Below are positions 1 to 10,283 of a stretch of DNA of 47,436 nt, one piece after another. Position 1 is the stretch's first letter. Every line of letters starts with the position of its first letter. A program made the translations under genes and the position numbers. This DNA is from Anthoceros angustus (Eukaryota; Streptophyta; Anthocerotopsida; Anthocerotales; Anthocerotaceae), in the NCBI GenBank assembly GCA_010909165.1, contig VJWM01000349.1:1-47436 (forward strand), written 5' to 3'. Below the pieces are notes generated by a model that worked only from the letters and a program-made list of their open reading frames with translations, searched no databases and was not told the DNA's origin.

Positions 1-580
1 CTCTCGCGCCATCTTCCACCCTTGGCGCTCACGGCGCTCCCTCATCTTCGACTCCTCAGTTCCTCGGAGTCCATTTTGATGGCCTCATCAAAATCGAGCC
101 TCAGCTGCTGTTGCGGCTCCTTTGATCATCATCATGAGGACCCAATGTCCTCCTCTTGGCCACGCATCACCTCATTGTTGGCCTTCAAAATCCTATTGTG
201 GTGAGCCCCAAGCTATGATATTGCATTTGGAGATCATCAATCTCATGGGCCACTCTCCATCTTCACTACCTTTAGGCATCCTTGAGGTGGTCAATTCCCC
301 ACCTTGACATGGAGGATACATTTTCCTCCCTCACTTGCCCCATTTGGTTGGCCATCTTTGGAAGGGCATAGTCACTTAAAATCTCCGTTCTCACCACATC
401 TGGCACCTTCTTGTGGTGCTCCTCCTCTGGAACCTCTTTTGTTCCAATTAGAGCCGTGGCAAGTCTCTCCCTCTCCTCCTGCCAAGCACTCTTTTCGCGC
501 TTCAATTCTTGCAGTCTTAGGTCTTGAGCCTCCAGCTCCGAACGCCTCTCTTCCTTCACAACGCACGAGTTCCAAGACAT
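1..580 (-). pseudogene. Coiled-coil ORF fragment in internal region of element A
   Basis: A 102-residue open frame (272-580) is rich in Glu, Arg and Lys and reads as a helical coiled coil, for example LEAQDLRLQELKREKSAWQE near residues 16-35. The frame breaks near 270, but homology to the tail of the ORF in LTR E (25130-25700) continues to position 1, including a segment reading LGPHDDD. It lies just downstream, in minus orientation, of the primer site at 680-697, so it is internal to element A. Its role is unknown. A gag-like structural protein or an LTR-ORF product are both possible; no zinc knuckle or enzyme motif is seen. The left end is cut by the window. Confidence 0.5.
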
Positions 581-679
581 GTAGGCCTCTTCCTAGACCC
601 CCGCTCCACCTCCTTACAAGATCCTCTCAGCTCATACTGCAAGCTAGCAACAAAAATCTCAAAATTTCATTGTTGCCAA

Positions 680-697
680 GTACAGCAGCGCCAAAAA
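680..697 (-). other. Primer-binding-site-like motif of element A
   Basis: On the minus strand this reads TGGCGCTGCTGTAC directly after an LTR end (…CCCACA, then TTTT). It matches the first seven bases of the TGGCGCC primer sites at 33194-33211 and 39053-39070 except for one change, then diverges. Its position immediately after an LTR terminus supports the call. The poor match further in could be decay or a different tRNA primer. Confidence 0.5.
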
Positions 698-1507
698 TGT
701 GGGAAAACCGGGGCACTCCAGATTCCCCTCTGGCCACACTTATCACGTTTACGTTGGGTTTCGTCCCATGAGACTTGGGAGCAGTCGAATCTTGATCCGT
801 CACTACTGCGCTACACTACCTCAGCCTTCTAAACAAGCAAGGCGCCCTCTCACGCTCCCTCTCAGCGCGCCGCGCCCGTTCACCAAACCTCAACCTACAC
901 ACCACACAATTGCAGGTTCGTCTTACATCACGCGCCAGGGACCCCGACCCACACCGCGTCCCTACTCCTAAGACACTCTTCTCCACAGGGGCGCCTCTCT
1001 TGCAGTTGGGATTCGTCCCTTAGGCTGCACTGTGGCCTTAGTTTTCCTACACTCTAATCCTCCTCACAACTCTCTCAATCAACAACGCCCTCTTCTTCTC
1101 TACTCATCTACCCTTCCTTCCTCCACAATCTCCTACTCTAACACCAATTCTGGCTCATTAATTCCAACTCGCCCTACGGCTGGCACGGGGTCCGTCCAGG
1201 AATGTGAGTTCTTCCTTGGGCGGTTGCTATGTGGTTTGCAGGAGCGAGAACCTCCGAGTCTTTCCTGCAGTCTACCCTCAAGCCGAGTTCCTTGAGCATC
1301 GCCACACTCAAAGCAAAACAATTCACCGGCAACCATTCACAAGGGAGGCTAGCGGGCGCTGCAAAGAGCAAGCCCTCCACCCGGCCTCCCGCGCGTTCTC
1401 CCTCTCTACGGACCTGCGTTGGCTTGCGGCGGCCGAAATTCACGCACAAAGTGAAGGACTCGGGAGGATGGGGCGCAGACACGATAATTTTACTTCACAA
1501 GCTCCCT

Positions 1508-1518
1508 CCTTTTATAGG
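1508..1518 (-). promoter_or_regulatory. TATA box of LTR A (downstream promoter)
   Basis: The minus strand reads CCTATAAAAGG here. The same box occurs in the same context in both LTRs of H (32131-32140 and 37101-37110), followed by a conserved leader. It is the likely U3/R boundary promoter. Confidence 0.6.
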
Positions 1519-2069
1519 GAGGTCCTCACATCTGACCTCCCACAGCGCCCTCACAGCCTTGCCTCCTTATTTTAGTGTATCCTGTTGCCGACTTTAAGTT
1601 CGACATCCAAGCATCTTGGGTAAAATTCTATTCTAGCAAATTCACCTATGTGAGCCTTAATGGCTCTGTCAACATTCCTATCTAGCTAGTCAACACACTC
1701 TCTGGGTGACAAGCATTAATGCATCCTCCTCTAAAGAAAAGTCTTCCCAAGTGGCATCTTGCCCCATGTCTTCAAGCTAATTTAAGGACTTCTTATGAAT
1801 CCCTTCCTTATCTTGATGCCTATCTTGAGTTCCTTCCTCCAATAAAATAGCCGGGCTCTCTTAGCCTTGGCTCATCCTCGACTTCTCCTCTTCCTCTCAC
1901 TTGTGGAGCAAGTGAGCTCCTTACTCTGCACCATGTTGGGAGGTTGGTCTTCTCCTTGTGATTCTTGCTCCATTCACAAGATCAACCCCTCTTCCTTCTT
2001 TCGCAAGGGCCAAGGTGCCTCCCTTGCCGTCAAATCCATGCTAGCGACCTTGAATCACGCTTCTTCCAC

Positions 2070-2160
2070 CTCCTACCATGGTAGGACCTTCTCCACCTCC
2101 TACAGTAGGACCTCCTACCAGTCCCTCCTGCAGTAGGAACTCCTCCTACCACGGTGAGTT
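2070..2160. repeat. CCTACC/GGTAGG dyad cluster in LTR A
   Basis: Several inverted pairs of CCTACC and GGTAGG lie here, including CCTACCATGGTAGGA at 2085-2099. A second cluster sits at about 3415-3590 inside the ORF region. The half-site CCTACC equals the plant R2R3-MYB AC-element core; that match is seen, binding is inferred. Confidence 0.6.
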
Positions 2161-2185
2161 CCTCAGTTTCTTCTTCCTTACCCCT

Positions 2186-4094
2186 TCACAGGGTGATTCT
2201 CTCCACATGCAGCTTCTCCCCGCTTCCTGAAGTTTCTCCACTGCTTGGGACACTCTCCAAGTCTAAGGCTTCCGGTTGGACTTGCATGAGGGCCTCCCTA
2301 TCATCGTCATGAGGTCCCAACATCCTCCTCTCGACAAGTCGCAACAACTCGTTAGTGGCCTTGAGCACCTTGTTGTGAAGATGGGCTGCAAATCGTTGTT
2401 GTGCCATCTCAATTCTTGTAATCCTCAAGCCATACTCCATGCTCACACTTGCTTTTGTAAGCATCTCGCTCCAAGGCCAGCTCACGGTCTTGACATGGAG
2501 AGCCACATTCTCCGTCCTCTCATTACGGTTGGCGGATCAATCTCTCTTGTAGGGCATAATCGGAAATCTACGCTCCCTCGCCAACACTCTTTTGCCTCAT
2601 GACCTTCTCCTTTGCCATTTCTTCCTCCAACTCCCCTATCCTCCTAGGGAGTTGTGCATTCTCCGTTCTTTGGACTTCGTTCCATTTCCAATCTTTGGAC
2701 AAAATGTGTCCGTTCTTCCAGCTCTTCTTCCTTCAATTCCGACCTCCTGGTTTCTCCCGCTCCTTTTCCATGTCACTAATCTTCACGGCTGTGTGGCTAT
2801 GACCGCTCATGTGCGCCTACTTGCCTTTGTCTTTGTCCTCATTTCTTTTAGATTGCTCTCGTCTTGACCTTTCCTCCATTAGCAGCACTTGCTTGTCTTC
2901 CTTCTTTTCCCATGCACCATGTGAGCAAGTTGCTCCACCTTCTCCTCTCGATGCCAATTGCTTGGTAAGAGCCTTGTTCTCCGAATATGATGGTTTGTTT
3001 CCTGTTGCCTTGTCTTCAAGACTCTTTTCCAAGTGCTCCACTTGAGCTTCCATCCTCATAACATCCTCCGCATTTGGGTTTCTCGCCTACACCGCAATTT
3101 CCCTTGCTTGGTAGGTCCTTGTCTTCTCCCTCCGTCTTCAAGAATTCAACTCTCCTCTTGGCGGCTCCTATGTCTACCTTCTTTGAACATCTCCCCTATC
3201 GGCATCTCCTCCAACATGTCTAAGTCTCCTTTCTTACCTCGGGAGACTCAAGGCCTTTGCCTTGCTCATGGGATCTTACATCCCTTGCTTCCCTATGATG
3301 AGCTCCCGCTCATCACTTGGTGGGGCAACTCCTCCCACCGTGACTCCATCCGCTCGCCCACCTAGCAGGGCGGTTGCCTTCTTATCTCCCTCTTGGGAGC
3401 TTCCAAACCGTGACTTCCTTTCCCTCCTACCGTGGTGGAGGTGCTCCCTGGTAGGACTACTTCCCTACCGTGGTAGGACTAATTCTGCCATGTAGGCCTT
3501 GTCATGAGGAGGGACGAAGGGGTCCCAAACCCCGTGGGAACACCTCCCACCCTCAGGCGGGATTCACGCCATGGTAGGATCTATCCTACCTTCCATCTCC
3601 GCATCCTCCATGGTCCAAACTTCAAATCCCCTACAACTTCTCCTTGCAAGTCCTCCAGCATCCTCGGCCTATCTTTGAGGATTCCTTCCGGCAATAATGT
3701 CCCGGTGGTGCGGCACCTCCTTTAGGCGCAAAGCACCAAGCACTCCTGTCCCTCTCACAGGCGTAAGTACACAATGTTAAAGGGATGCTTGGAATCATCC
3801 AACTCCTTACTTGTGAGTAGCCCTCTACTTCCCACAATGCACTAGATAAGTGCTAAGATAGACCTTGGGTCTTCATCCGGCGCGTTGGGTTTTGAACTTC
3901 TCCGGTGGTAGGTGTATGCTTCATACATGATGAGCCCCAATCCCGCTCCTTGGTGATCTTCCATAGAAAATGGAGGAAGGTAGTGCTGAAATATGACACC
4001 CTTGGATTGCTCACCAAGCCCAAAACAATTCTTGTGAACAATCTCCACTTGGGCTCCAATTTGGTGAACATCTTGGAAGCCTTCTTGATTGCCA
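2186..4094 (-). pseudogene. LTR-borne ORF of element A (broken)
   Basis: Three homologous pieces are recognisable on the minus strand. The core (about 4090-3842) reads KWRLFTRIVLGLVSN and then a second W-rich stretch. A coiled-coil part (3059-2817) begins MRMEAQVEHLEKSLED and includes SENKALTKQLASR. A tail (2506-2186) contains LVERRMLGPHDDD followed by acidic and Ser-rich sequence. The pieces are in different frames and separated by spacers with CCTACC dyads near 3420-3590. The same order is found in B (7570-9660) and C (43690-45103). No known enzyme motif is visible. Residue order and helical content suggest a structural, possibly gag-like, protein. The N-terminus was lost to the copia1 insertion. 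Confidence 0.5.
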
Positions 4095-4317
4095 TGATGG
4101 TGGAAAGAGGAGAGGAGAGGAGGAGGCAAGTGTACTCTCTCTCATTGAGATGAGGCTTGGAGGTATTTATACCCTCAATAGCTCCTAGGAAGCTCACAAG
4201 AAGCCCCTAGGAAGGAGCACAAGAAGCTTCCTAGTGATTAAGCTAAACTAATGATATCGACACCTAACTTAGACTAAGTGTATTAGTCTAAGTACATTGA
4301 ACTTTAATACCCTTACA
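4095..4317 (-). repeat. 3' LTR of copia1
   Basis: On the minus strand the segment begins TGTAAGGGTATTAAAG, ends near CCACCATCA, and follows a purine-rich tract, so it has TG...CA ends and the position of a 3' LTR. A TATA box (TATAAATA, 4163-4172) precedes a short leader. The length of about 223 bases is normal for copia. No partner 5' LTR remains in the window. Confidence 0.6.
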
Positions 4318-4330
4318 ACCTCCCACTTAA
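4318..4330 (-). other. Polypurine tract of copia1
   Basis: The minus strand reads TTAAGTGGGAGGT directly before the LTR start TGTAAGG, the expected place for plus-strand priming. Confidence 0.6.
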
Positions 4331-4373
4331 AGGCCAATTTACCTTCGTAGGAGAATGGACTATCTCATGCCCA

Positions 4374-6340
4374 TCAGTGTCCGAGCTTGTGCAAATTGCT
4401 CCGTAGAGAGTCCCTTGGTAAGAATATCTGCAGGGTTCTGGTGTGAACCTTGACAAGTTGTACCCTCTTGTCATCTAACACCTCTCGAATGAAGTGATAC
4501 TTCACATCCACATGTTTAGTCTTCGCATGAAACACTGGATTCTTTGCCAATTGGATAGCACTCTGGCTATCACAATGCAACACTGGCGACTCAACCTTGA
4601 TCCCCAAGTCTCCCACTAAGCAGGCAAGCCATATGGCTTCCTTGCAAGCCTCGATTCTTTGCGCAACATACTCGGCCTCTGTGGTAGATAGCGTAATGCC
4701 GCAGATCGCCATGAGGCGCCCCTCCGTGCACATGAAGACATAACACGATGTGGACCTCCTTTTGTCCATATCCCTGCATAATCGTGTATGTACCCAACCA
4801 CACATGCATCTTCACTACCAAAACATATGCACAAAGCTTTTGTACCATTCGGATACCTCATAACTCCTTTTCCTCCCAATGCTTCTTGCGGTTTGACATA
4901 AAACACCCACTCCCACGCAAAGGCAATGTCGGGGCGTGTAGCAATCATTGCATACATCAAACTCCCTGGTGATGAGTATGGGACCTTCTCCATTTCGACT
5001 TTGTCCTCCTCGAGCTTGGGCAATCCCGGCGAAAGTTTCACATATGGAGGCAATGGGTACCCAATGGCTTCCCTTCTCCATGTTGAAACGTTGAAGCACC
5101 ACATTAATGTATTAATGCGAGACAAATAAAGCGGAGCTTATATGCATTCGACGAATCGCATGCCAATATGGCTCGCCTCTCCCAAGTCTCATTTCAAAGT
5201 GAGCATTCAACTTTGACTTCAACGAAATCTCGATCTTTTCGACAATTAGCATATCATCCATAGAGGATCAAAATGAGCAAGCTTTGATCCTTAGCTTGCT
5301 TCGTATAGGCAATGATCCTCATCGCTCGTTTGTAGCCTTGAGAAAGCATAAATGAGTGGAACTTGTGATACCACTCTCTGGGTTGTTTCAAACCATAAAG
5401 GCTCTTCCTCAACACGCACGGATGCTCTTTGCCCTTCTCAACAAAACCTTGTTGCATGTAGACGTCCTCTTGAAGGTCACCATGCAAGAATGCCGTCTTG
5501 ACATCCATCATACAAGTTCCATATCATTCACGGCAAAGCAAGAACACATCGCAAAGTTGTCATTTTGACTGGTGAGAAAATCTCATCAAAGTCAATGCAC
5601 ATTGTTGCTTGAAACCCTTAGCAACCAATCGTGCCTTGTACTTTGGTTTGCCATCATATGACCTTCATCTTGTACACCCATTTGCGGTGCCTTCTTATCC
5701 TTAGGCAACGGAACCAACTCCCAAGTTTGGTTCTTATCAAAATTTTACATTGCATGGCCTTCTCCCACTCTTTGTTACTGATGGCCTCTTTGTAAGAAGG
5801 GTTCCCCAATCTCGACATAACATAATCCAGATGGATCATACACATCGGAGGTGTAATCCTGCGACCTCAACACGAGCACCTCTATAGGTGCTTGTTCGAC
5901 TCTTGGTTCATCTGGGTGGAGGAATGTGCTCCACATTACCACGTTATCAACCCCCTTGATGATGTCCATCTTCTTGGAAGATCACCCTTCGCACCTCCAC
6001 AGTTGGAGTAGGCTTCCTGTGCATCTTGTTCTCATTGAAGAACACGTCGTTAATCGAACAACCTTTCTAGCCTCGGATCCACAAGCGGTATCCCATCTCA
6101 CGGAATCACCATAGCCAAGAAAAATACATTTCTTGGACTTAGGTGCCAACTTGTCCCGAAACTCTTTTGGAACATGGCGGTATGCCTCACGCCAAACACT
6201 CGCGGATGCTTGTAGGATGGTTTCTTTCCGGACCATAGCTCCTCCACCGCTCATCAATGACCTTATTAGGAGATCATTAATAAGATGAAGCAGTGAACAC
6301 ACGCCGCCCAAAACCCATTAGGCAATCCGAGTTTGACAAC
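4374..6340 (-). pseudogene. pol: Ty1/copia polyprotein fragment (RT and RNase H) of copia1
   Basis: Reading the minus strand from right to left, the order is copia. At 6311-5982 comes the post-integrase segment with EFRDKLAPKSKKCIFLGYG. At 5845-5654 is the entry to reverse transcriptase. At 5511-5254 is MDVKTAFLHGDLQEDVYMQQ and the SLYGLKQ motif. At 5125-4870 lies a later RT part with GSLMYAMIATRPDIAFA. At 4805-4374 is RNase H with TEAEY and AIQLAKNPVFHAKTKHVDV. The order INT-RT-RNase H identifies Ty1/copia rather than Ty3/gypsy. Several frameshifts separate the blocks, and the catalytic Y-x-D-D region (about 5243-5262) falls on one. Gag, protease and the integrase core are missing because the copy stops near 6365, where LTR B begins. 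It cannot be functional as read. Confidence 0.9.
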
Positions 6341-6584
6341 AAACTACGCATCTCTCATGTTGTTCATGGTGTGGAGCATAAAAGTTTGGGCAACTAGCTT
6401 AAATGAGTTGCTTGAAAGCAGCCCCACTCTTTTGCTAGAAATGGTTTGGTGAAGACATGCAAGGAAATTTTTGCTCCTTTTTGAGGCGGGAGTTGTAGGA
6501 CCATGTCGGGAAGGCAGAGGATATGCGGGGAAAAAGCGGGTCAAAAGCGACCTTGAGGAGAAAGGTAACCTACATGAGTGGTAG

Positions 6585-6790
6585 GTGTCCTACCAGAGAA
6601 ACTCCTACCATGGTAGTGAGGGTGGGAGATCCTACCGTGGGAGAATGACCACTGCTAGTGTTTTGATCACCTACCGTGTAGGAATAGCTCCTACCATGGT
6701 AGGAGAGGGTAGGAAGGTATCCTACCGAGAAACTCCTACCGTGGTAGGAGAAAGGAAGCATACCATGGTGGAGGATGTCCTACCACCAGT
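6585..6790. promoter_or_regulatory. Array of palindromic CCTACC(A/G)TGGTAGG sites in U3 of B
   Basis: About six to eight inverted CCTACC/GGTAGG pairs occur in 200 bases upstream of the TATA box. A perfect 18-base palindrome, CTCCTACCATGGTAGGAG, lies at 6688-6705. Others include CCTACCATGGTAG at 6604-6616 and CTACCGTGGTAG near 6738. The equivalent array in C is at 46250-46480. The half-site is the AC-element core recognised by plant R2R3-MYB factors; tobacco Tto1 LTRs are known to use a GGTAGGT motif of this kind. Binding here is an inference. Confidence 0.65.
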
Positions 6791-7053
6791 GGGAGATGGT
6801 TCTAAGGAAGTAGCTTATGTTTTAGGCGGGATAGGCTTGCTATATATAGAGTCTTTTAGTGGACTAGATAAATAGGCCAAAATAGGTAATTAAGAAATTA
6901 GAGGCTAATTTTCGATTAGAAATTAGAAAAATAGGGAAATGGTATTTTAGTATAAGGAATTAGGAAACTAACATCAATGGTGAGAAAGGGGCCACGTGGC
7001 ACACATCCAAGGGCAGGATAGAATGGTAGTTACTTTTCTAACCCTTGGGTGAC

Positions 7054-7061
7054 TTATAAAA
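7054..7061 (+). promoter_or_regulatory. TATA box of LTR B (upstream promoter)
   Basis: TTATAAAA sits in GACTTATAAAAGTGG, and the same motif is at 45978-45986 in C. It lies about 515 bases upstream of the ORF start and downstream of the dyad array, as expected for a promoter of the LTR-borne ORF. Confidence 0.6.
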
Positions 7062-7569
7062 GTGGTGCTGCAGGAGGCCACTCGAAACTTGAGGCGGCCT
7101 CCAGAAGGCGCCGCCACACCTCAAGCTGCCAAGGCCCCCACCGCCGTACACGCCCGTCTGAGGAGGGAGGAGCTCGGCAAGGAGATCGGGCGCCCAAGAG
7201 AGGGAAGGAGGAAAAGAAGAAGAGAAGGGAGAAGAAGGTTGGGCGCAACCCAACACTCCAAGCTCGTGAGGGTGCCTAGGAGGGTGGAGCGTGGCAAGAT
7301 TGCTAGGAAACCGTGCGGAAGGGCTCCTAAATTGCTGTGGCGGTGTAAAGTCCGTGGGGAATTTTGTGAGCTTTCTCTTGCAGGAGAAATCGGGGTTTAG
7401 GGCGCCAAGGTGTAAGGACTGCAGGAGGAGGCAAGGGCAAGGACCTTTGAGCTGTGAGCAAGAGCAAATCGAGGAGGAGAAAGCGTTTGCAAGGATAGGA
7501 AGGCGGTCTGCGGGGTGCGGGGAGGCATCACTTTTCTTCAATTTCGTGCAAGTACTAACCAAGGAGGCC

Positions 7570-9660
7570 ATGACCAAGCCTACCATGACCAAGGGCAAGG
7601 TAGTAGCCAAGGAAGGAGCGTCCACCAAGGGAGGTGGCGAGGAGGCAAGAGGTCTAAGGCGGAGGATCGACCGGAGGTGGAAATTTGACATGCCTACGTG
7701 CTATGCAGGCCAGCTATCCTCTAGAGACCTTTCGGACTTTCGACCTTGGGCAGCGAGGAGAATATTCAGCTAGAGTGGGTGTATGGGACATTGGTCTTAC
7801 ACCAACCTTGAATTGATAGAGAGTGTTTTGCTAATTTGCGTGACGGAGAGGAATTGGCCGCCTTAGGATAGCAGACGGATCACGGTGTTGGGTAAGGAGC
7901 ATACGCCGGTATATGGCGGGGGGAGCGAGGATAGCGGAATCACGTTGATGGAAGGAAGCAGTGGAGGCAAGCGTGCATCAGCGGATCTTCCCAAGGAGCC
8001 CTTATATGCAAGGGGCATGAAGGCTAAGTCCAAGAACGGTTGGCGACGGACCAAATCTTGGAGCCCAAGTGGAGATTGTTCACAAGAATTGTTTTGGGCT
8101 TGGTGAGCAATCCAAGGGTGTCATATTTCAGCACTACCTTCCTCCATTTTCTATGGAAGATCACTCAAGGCGAAGCGGATTGGGGGCTCATCATGTATGA
8201 AGCATACACCTACCACCGGAGTTCTTGAAACGCGTCGGATGAAGGCAGGTCACCATGCTATCTTAGCACTTATCTAGTGCATTTGTGGGAAGTAGAGGGC
8301 TACTCACAAGTAAGGAGTTGGATGATTCCAAGCATCCCTTTAACATTGTGTACTTACCGGAGAGGGACAGTGCTTGGTGCTGCTAAAGGAGGTGCGGACC
8401 ACAGGACATTATTCTGGAAGGAATCCCTCAGAAAGATAGGCGGAGGATGTGCGGGAGGACTTGCAAGGAGAAGTTGTAGGGGATTTGAAGTTTGGACCCA
8501 TGAGGATGCGGAGATGGAAGGTAGGATAGATCCTACCATGGCGGGAATCCCGCTGGGTGGGAGGTGTTCCCACGGTGGTTTGGGACCCCTTTGGTCCTCT
8601 CATGACAAGGCCTGGGTGATTAGTCCTACCACGGTAGGAAGTAGTCCTGGTGGTAGGAGCACCTCCTACCACGGTAGGAGGAAAGGAAGTCACGGTTTGG
8701 AAGCTCCCAAGGAGATAAGAAGGCAACCGGCCCGTTAGGGGGCGGCGGATGGAGTCACGGTGGGAGGAGTTGCCCACCAAGTGATGAGCGGGAGCTCATC
8801 ATAGGGAAGCAAGGGATGTAAGATCCCATGAGCAAGGCAAAGGCCTTGAGTCTCCCGGAGGTAAGAAAGGAGACTTGGACATGTTGGAGGAGATCTGCGC
8901 ATAGGGAGATGTTCAGCAAGGTAGACATAGGAGCCGCCAAGAGGAGAGTTGAATTCTTGAAGGCGGAGGCGGAGAAGACAAGGACCTACCAAGCAAGGGA
9001 AATTGCGGGTGGCGGAAACCCAGTGGAGGATGTTATGAGGATGGAAGCTCAAGTGGAGCACTTGGAAAGAGTCTTGAGGCGAGGCCGAAACAAACCATCA
9101 TATTCGGAGAACAAGGCTCTTACCAAGCAATTGGCAGCTCGAGAGGAGAAGGTGGAGCAACTTGCTCACATGGTGCGCACATGGGAAAAGAAGGAGACAA
9201 GCAAGTGCTGCTAATGGAGGAAAGGTCAAGGCGAGCAATCTCAGCAAATGAGGACAAAGGCAAGTAGGCGCACATGAGCGGGTCATAGCCACAGTGTGAA
9301 GATTAGTGACATGGAAAAGGAGCTGGGAGAAATCCAGGGCTGGAATTGAAGGAAGAAGAGCTGGAAGACGGACACATTTGTCCAAAGATTGGAAATGGAG
9401 CAGAAGTCCGGAGAGAATGCACAACTCCCTAGGAGGATAGGGAGTTGGAGGAAGAAATGGCAAAGGAGAAAGTCATGAGGCGGTGGTGCGGCATATGTTG
9501 GCGGTGAGGAGATTTCGGGCTGATTATGCCTACAAGAGAGATTGATCCAAGCTGCAGAATGAGAGGAGAGAATGTGGCTCTCCATGTCAAGGCGGTGAGC
9601 TGGCCTTGGGCAGATGCTTACAAAAGCAAGTGTGAGCATGGTGTATGGCTTGAGGATTAT
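7570..9660 (+). pseudogene. LTR-borne ORF of element B (broken)
   Basis: The likely start is the ATG at 7570, because the following reading MTKPTMTKGK.VVAKEGAST is shared with C (ATG at 45103). After a Lys/Gly-rich leader comes CYAGQLSSRDLSDFRPWA (about 7695-7750), then NIQL, WVY and TNLELIE in shifted frames (7761-7825). A WRLFTRIVLGLVSNPRVSYF segment lies at 8067-8130. A coiled-coil tail at 8828-9214 contains MRMEAQVEHLERV and SENKALTKQLAAREEKVEQL. Frame changes occur every few hundred bases. Compared with D, several codons differ only synonymously (NIQL at 7761-7772; WRLF at 8070-8081), which suggests the protein was once under selection. Its function is unknown; a structural or gag-like role is a guess. 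Confidence 0.55.
8520..8700. repeat. CCTACC/GGTAGG dyads inside ORF region of B
   Basis: Repeated pairs such as CCTACCATGG (8531-8540), CCTACCACGGTAGGA (8625-8639) and CCTACCACGGTAGGAGG (8667-8683) lie between the core and coiled-coil parts of the ORF. Equivalent clusters occur in A (3415-3590) and C (43985-44150). Confidence 0.6.
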
Positions 9661-9689
9661 GAAGAATTGTCCCAATGCGGCTTGGCTCC

Positions 9690-10283
9690 TCTCGAAATCT
9701 TCCACAAAATTGGGGAAGTTGGTGCCGAAGTGAAGTCCGTTGGTAATTCACCAACCACAACACAATCTTTGCAAAGAGCCTCCACTTCAGCTCCTTGATA
9801 CTATCCGTCTTCCATCCATTCTTGGCATGGCCTTCACTCCTCCATCCATCATATCGAGGACCTCCTGCGGAATTTCCGAGAGGGCAATCCTCTTCCCTCC
9901 AGTTGTCCTCTCGAGGAGAGAGATTTCTGAGCTCTCCTCCTCCAGCCTTCCATACACTTGTCGGTCCTTGGGTCGGGTGGAGCATTCCTCTCTCCAGCAA
10001 GGTTGATGAGGTTGATGTAACACTCCTCAATCAATTCCAAATTGGTGTAGGCCCATTGGCGGCCATACACCCATCCCAATTGGATGTTGTCTTCTTCTGC
10101 CCATTGCCGAAAATCGACCAAATCGCGGGGGTTGAGCTGCCCCGCAAAACAAGTGAATTGGGGCATCTCGACTTCACCCCCTCCTGGCGGCGCAGCCTCC
10201 GCTGCCTTCTTTCCTTTTCCTCCTCGTGAGGAGGAACCCTTGGCAGGCGGTTCCTTCCCCTTGCCTTTTCCAGCTCGAGGCAT
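9690..10283 (-). pseudogene. LTR-borne ORF of element D (best-preserved N-terminus)
   Basis: The start at 10283 gives MPRAGKGKGKEPPAKGSSS, a Lys/Gly/Ser-rich leader of about 40 residues. It is followed by MPQFTCFAGQLNPRDLVDF and, near residues 65-95, IQLGWVYGRQWAYTNLELIE. The frame stays open for 144 residues (to 9849) and then shifts; KWRLFAKIVLWLVN follows at 9787-9740. The ATG is chosen because E begins with MPRGGKGKGRS at the same point. The family has no motif I can assign to an enzyme or to classical gag. Abundant Trp and Tyr and predicted helices suggest a folded domain. The C-terminal coiled coil is lost at the junction with B. Confidence 0.55.

Larger units (their letters stand above)
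698..4094 (-). mobile_element. Truncated giant LTR A (ORF-bearing family)
   Basis: In minus orientation this runs from an ORF region (4094-2186) through a promoter (TATA near 1511) and an R/U5 zone (about 1500-698) to the terminal CCCACA at 698-703. The segment 1200-1740 is the reverse complement of 36880-37400 in element H with many small indels, and 690-860 matches the shared U5 block. The LTR start is missing because copia1 occupies 4095 onward; the reading WRLFTRIVLGLV carries on right up to the copia1 LTR, so copia1 probably inserted into the ORF. The U3 part (1740-2180) differs from H, so A belongs to a sister subfamily with B and C. Confidence 0.6.
6371..9670 (+). mobile_element. Truncated giant LTR B
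   Basis: The start TGTGGAGCATAAAAGTTTGG at 6371 matches the LTR starts at 29602, 34517 and (reverse) 46686. It is followed by a dyad-rich U3, a TATA box at 7054, a leader, and the LTR-borne ORF. B is the inverted sister of C (43675-46686), with near-continuous homology. It breaks off near 9670, where minus-strand LTR D begins, so its R/U5 end is absent. It starts inside copia1, which it probably invaded. Confidence 0.6.

Noticed and set aside
6585-6790. Regularly repeated palindromes that could be taken for a CRISPR array
   Set aside because: Repeat spacing is irregular, repeats are about 14-18 bases, spacers are not unique uniform units, and the context is a plant LTR without cas genes.
7038-7691. 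Minus-strand 217-residue open frame in LTR B
   Set aside because: It lies antisense to the leader and start of the LTR ORF, whose plus-strand reading is conserved in C, D and E; the minus reading has no recognisable domain.
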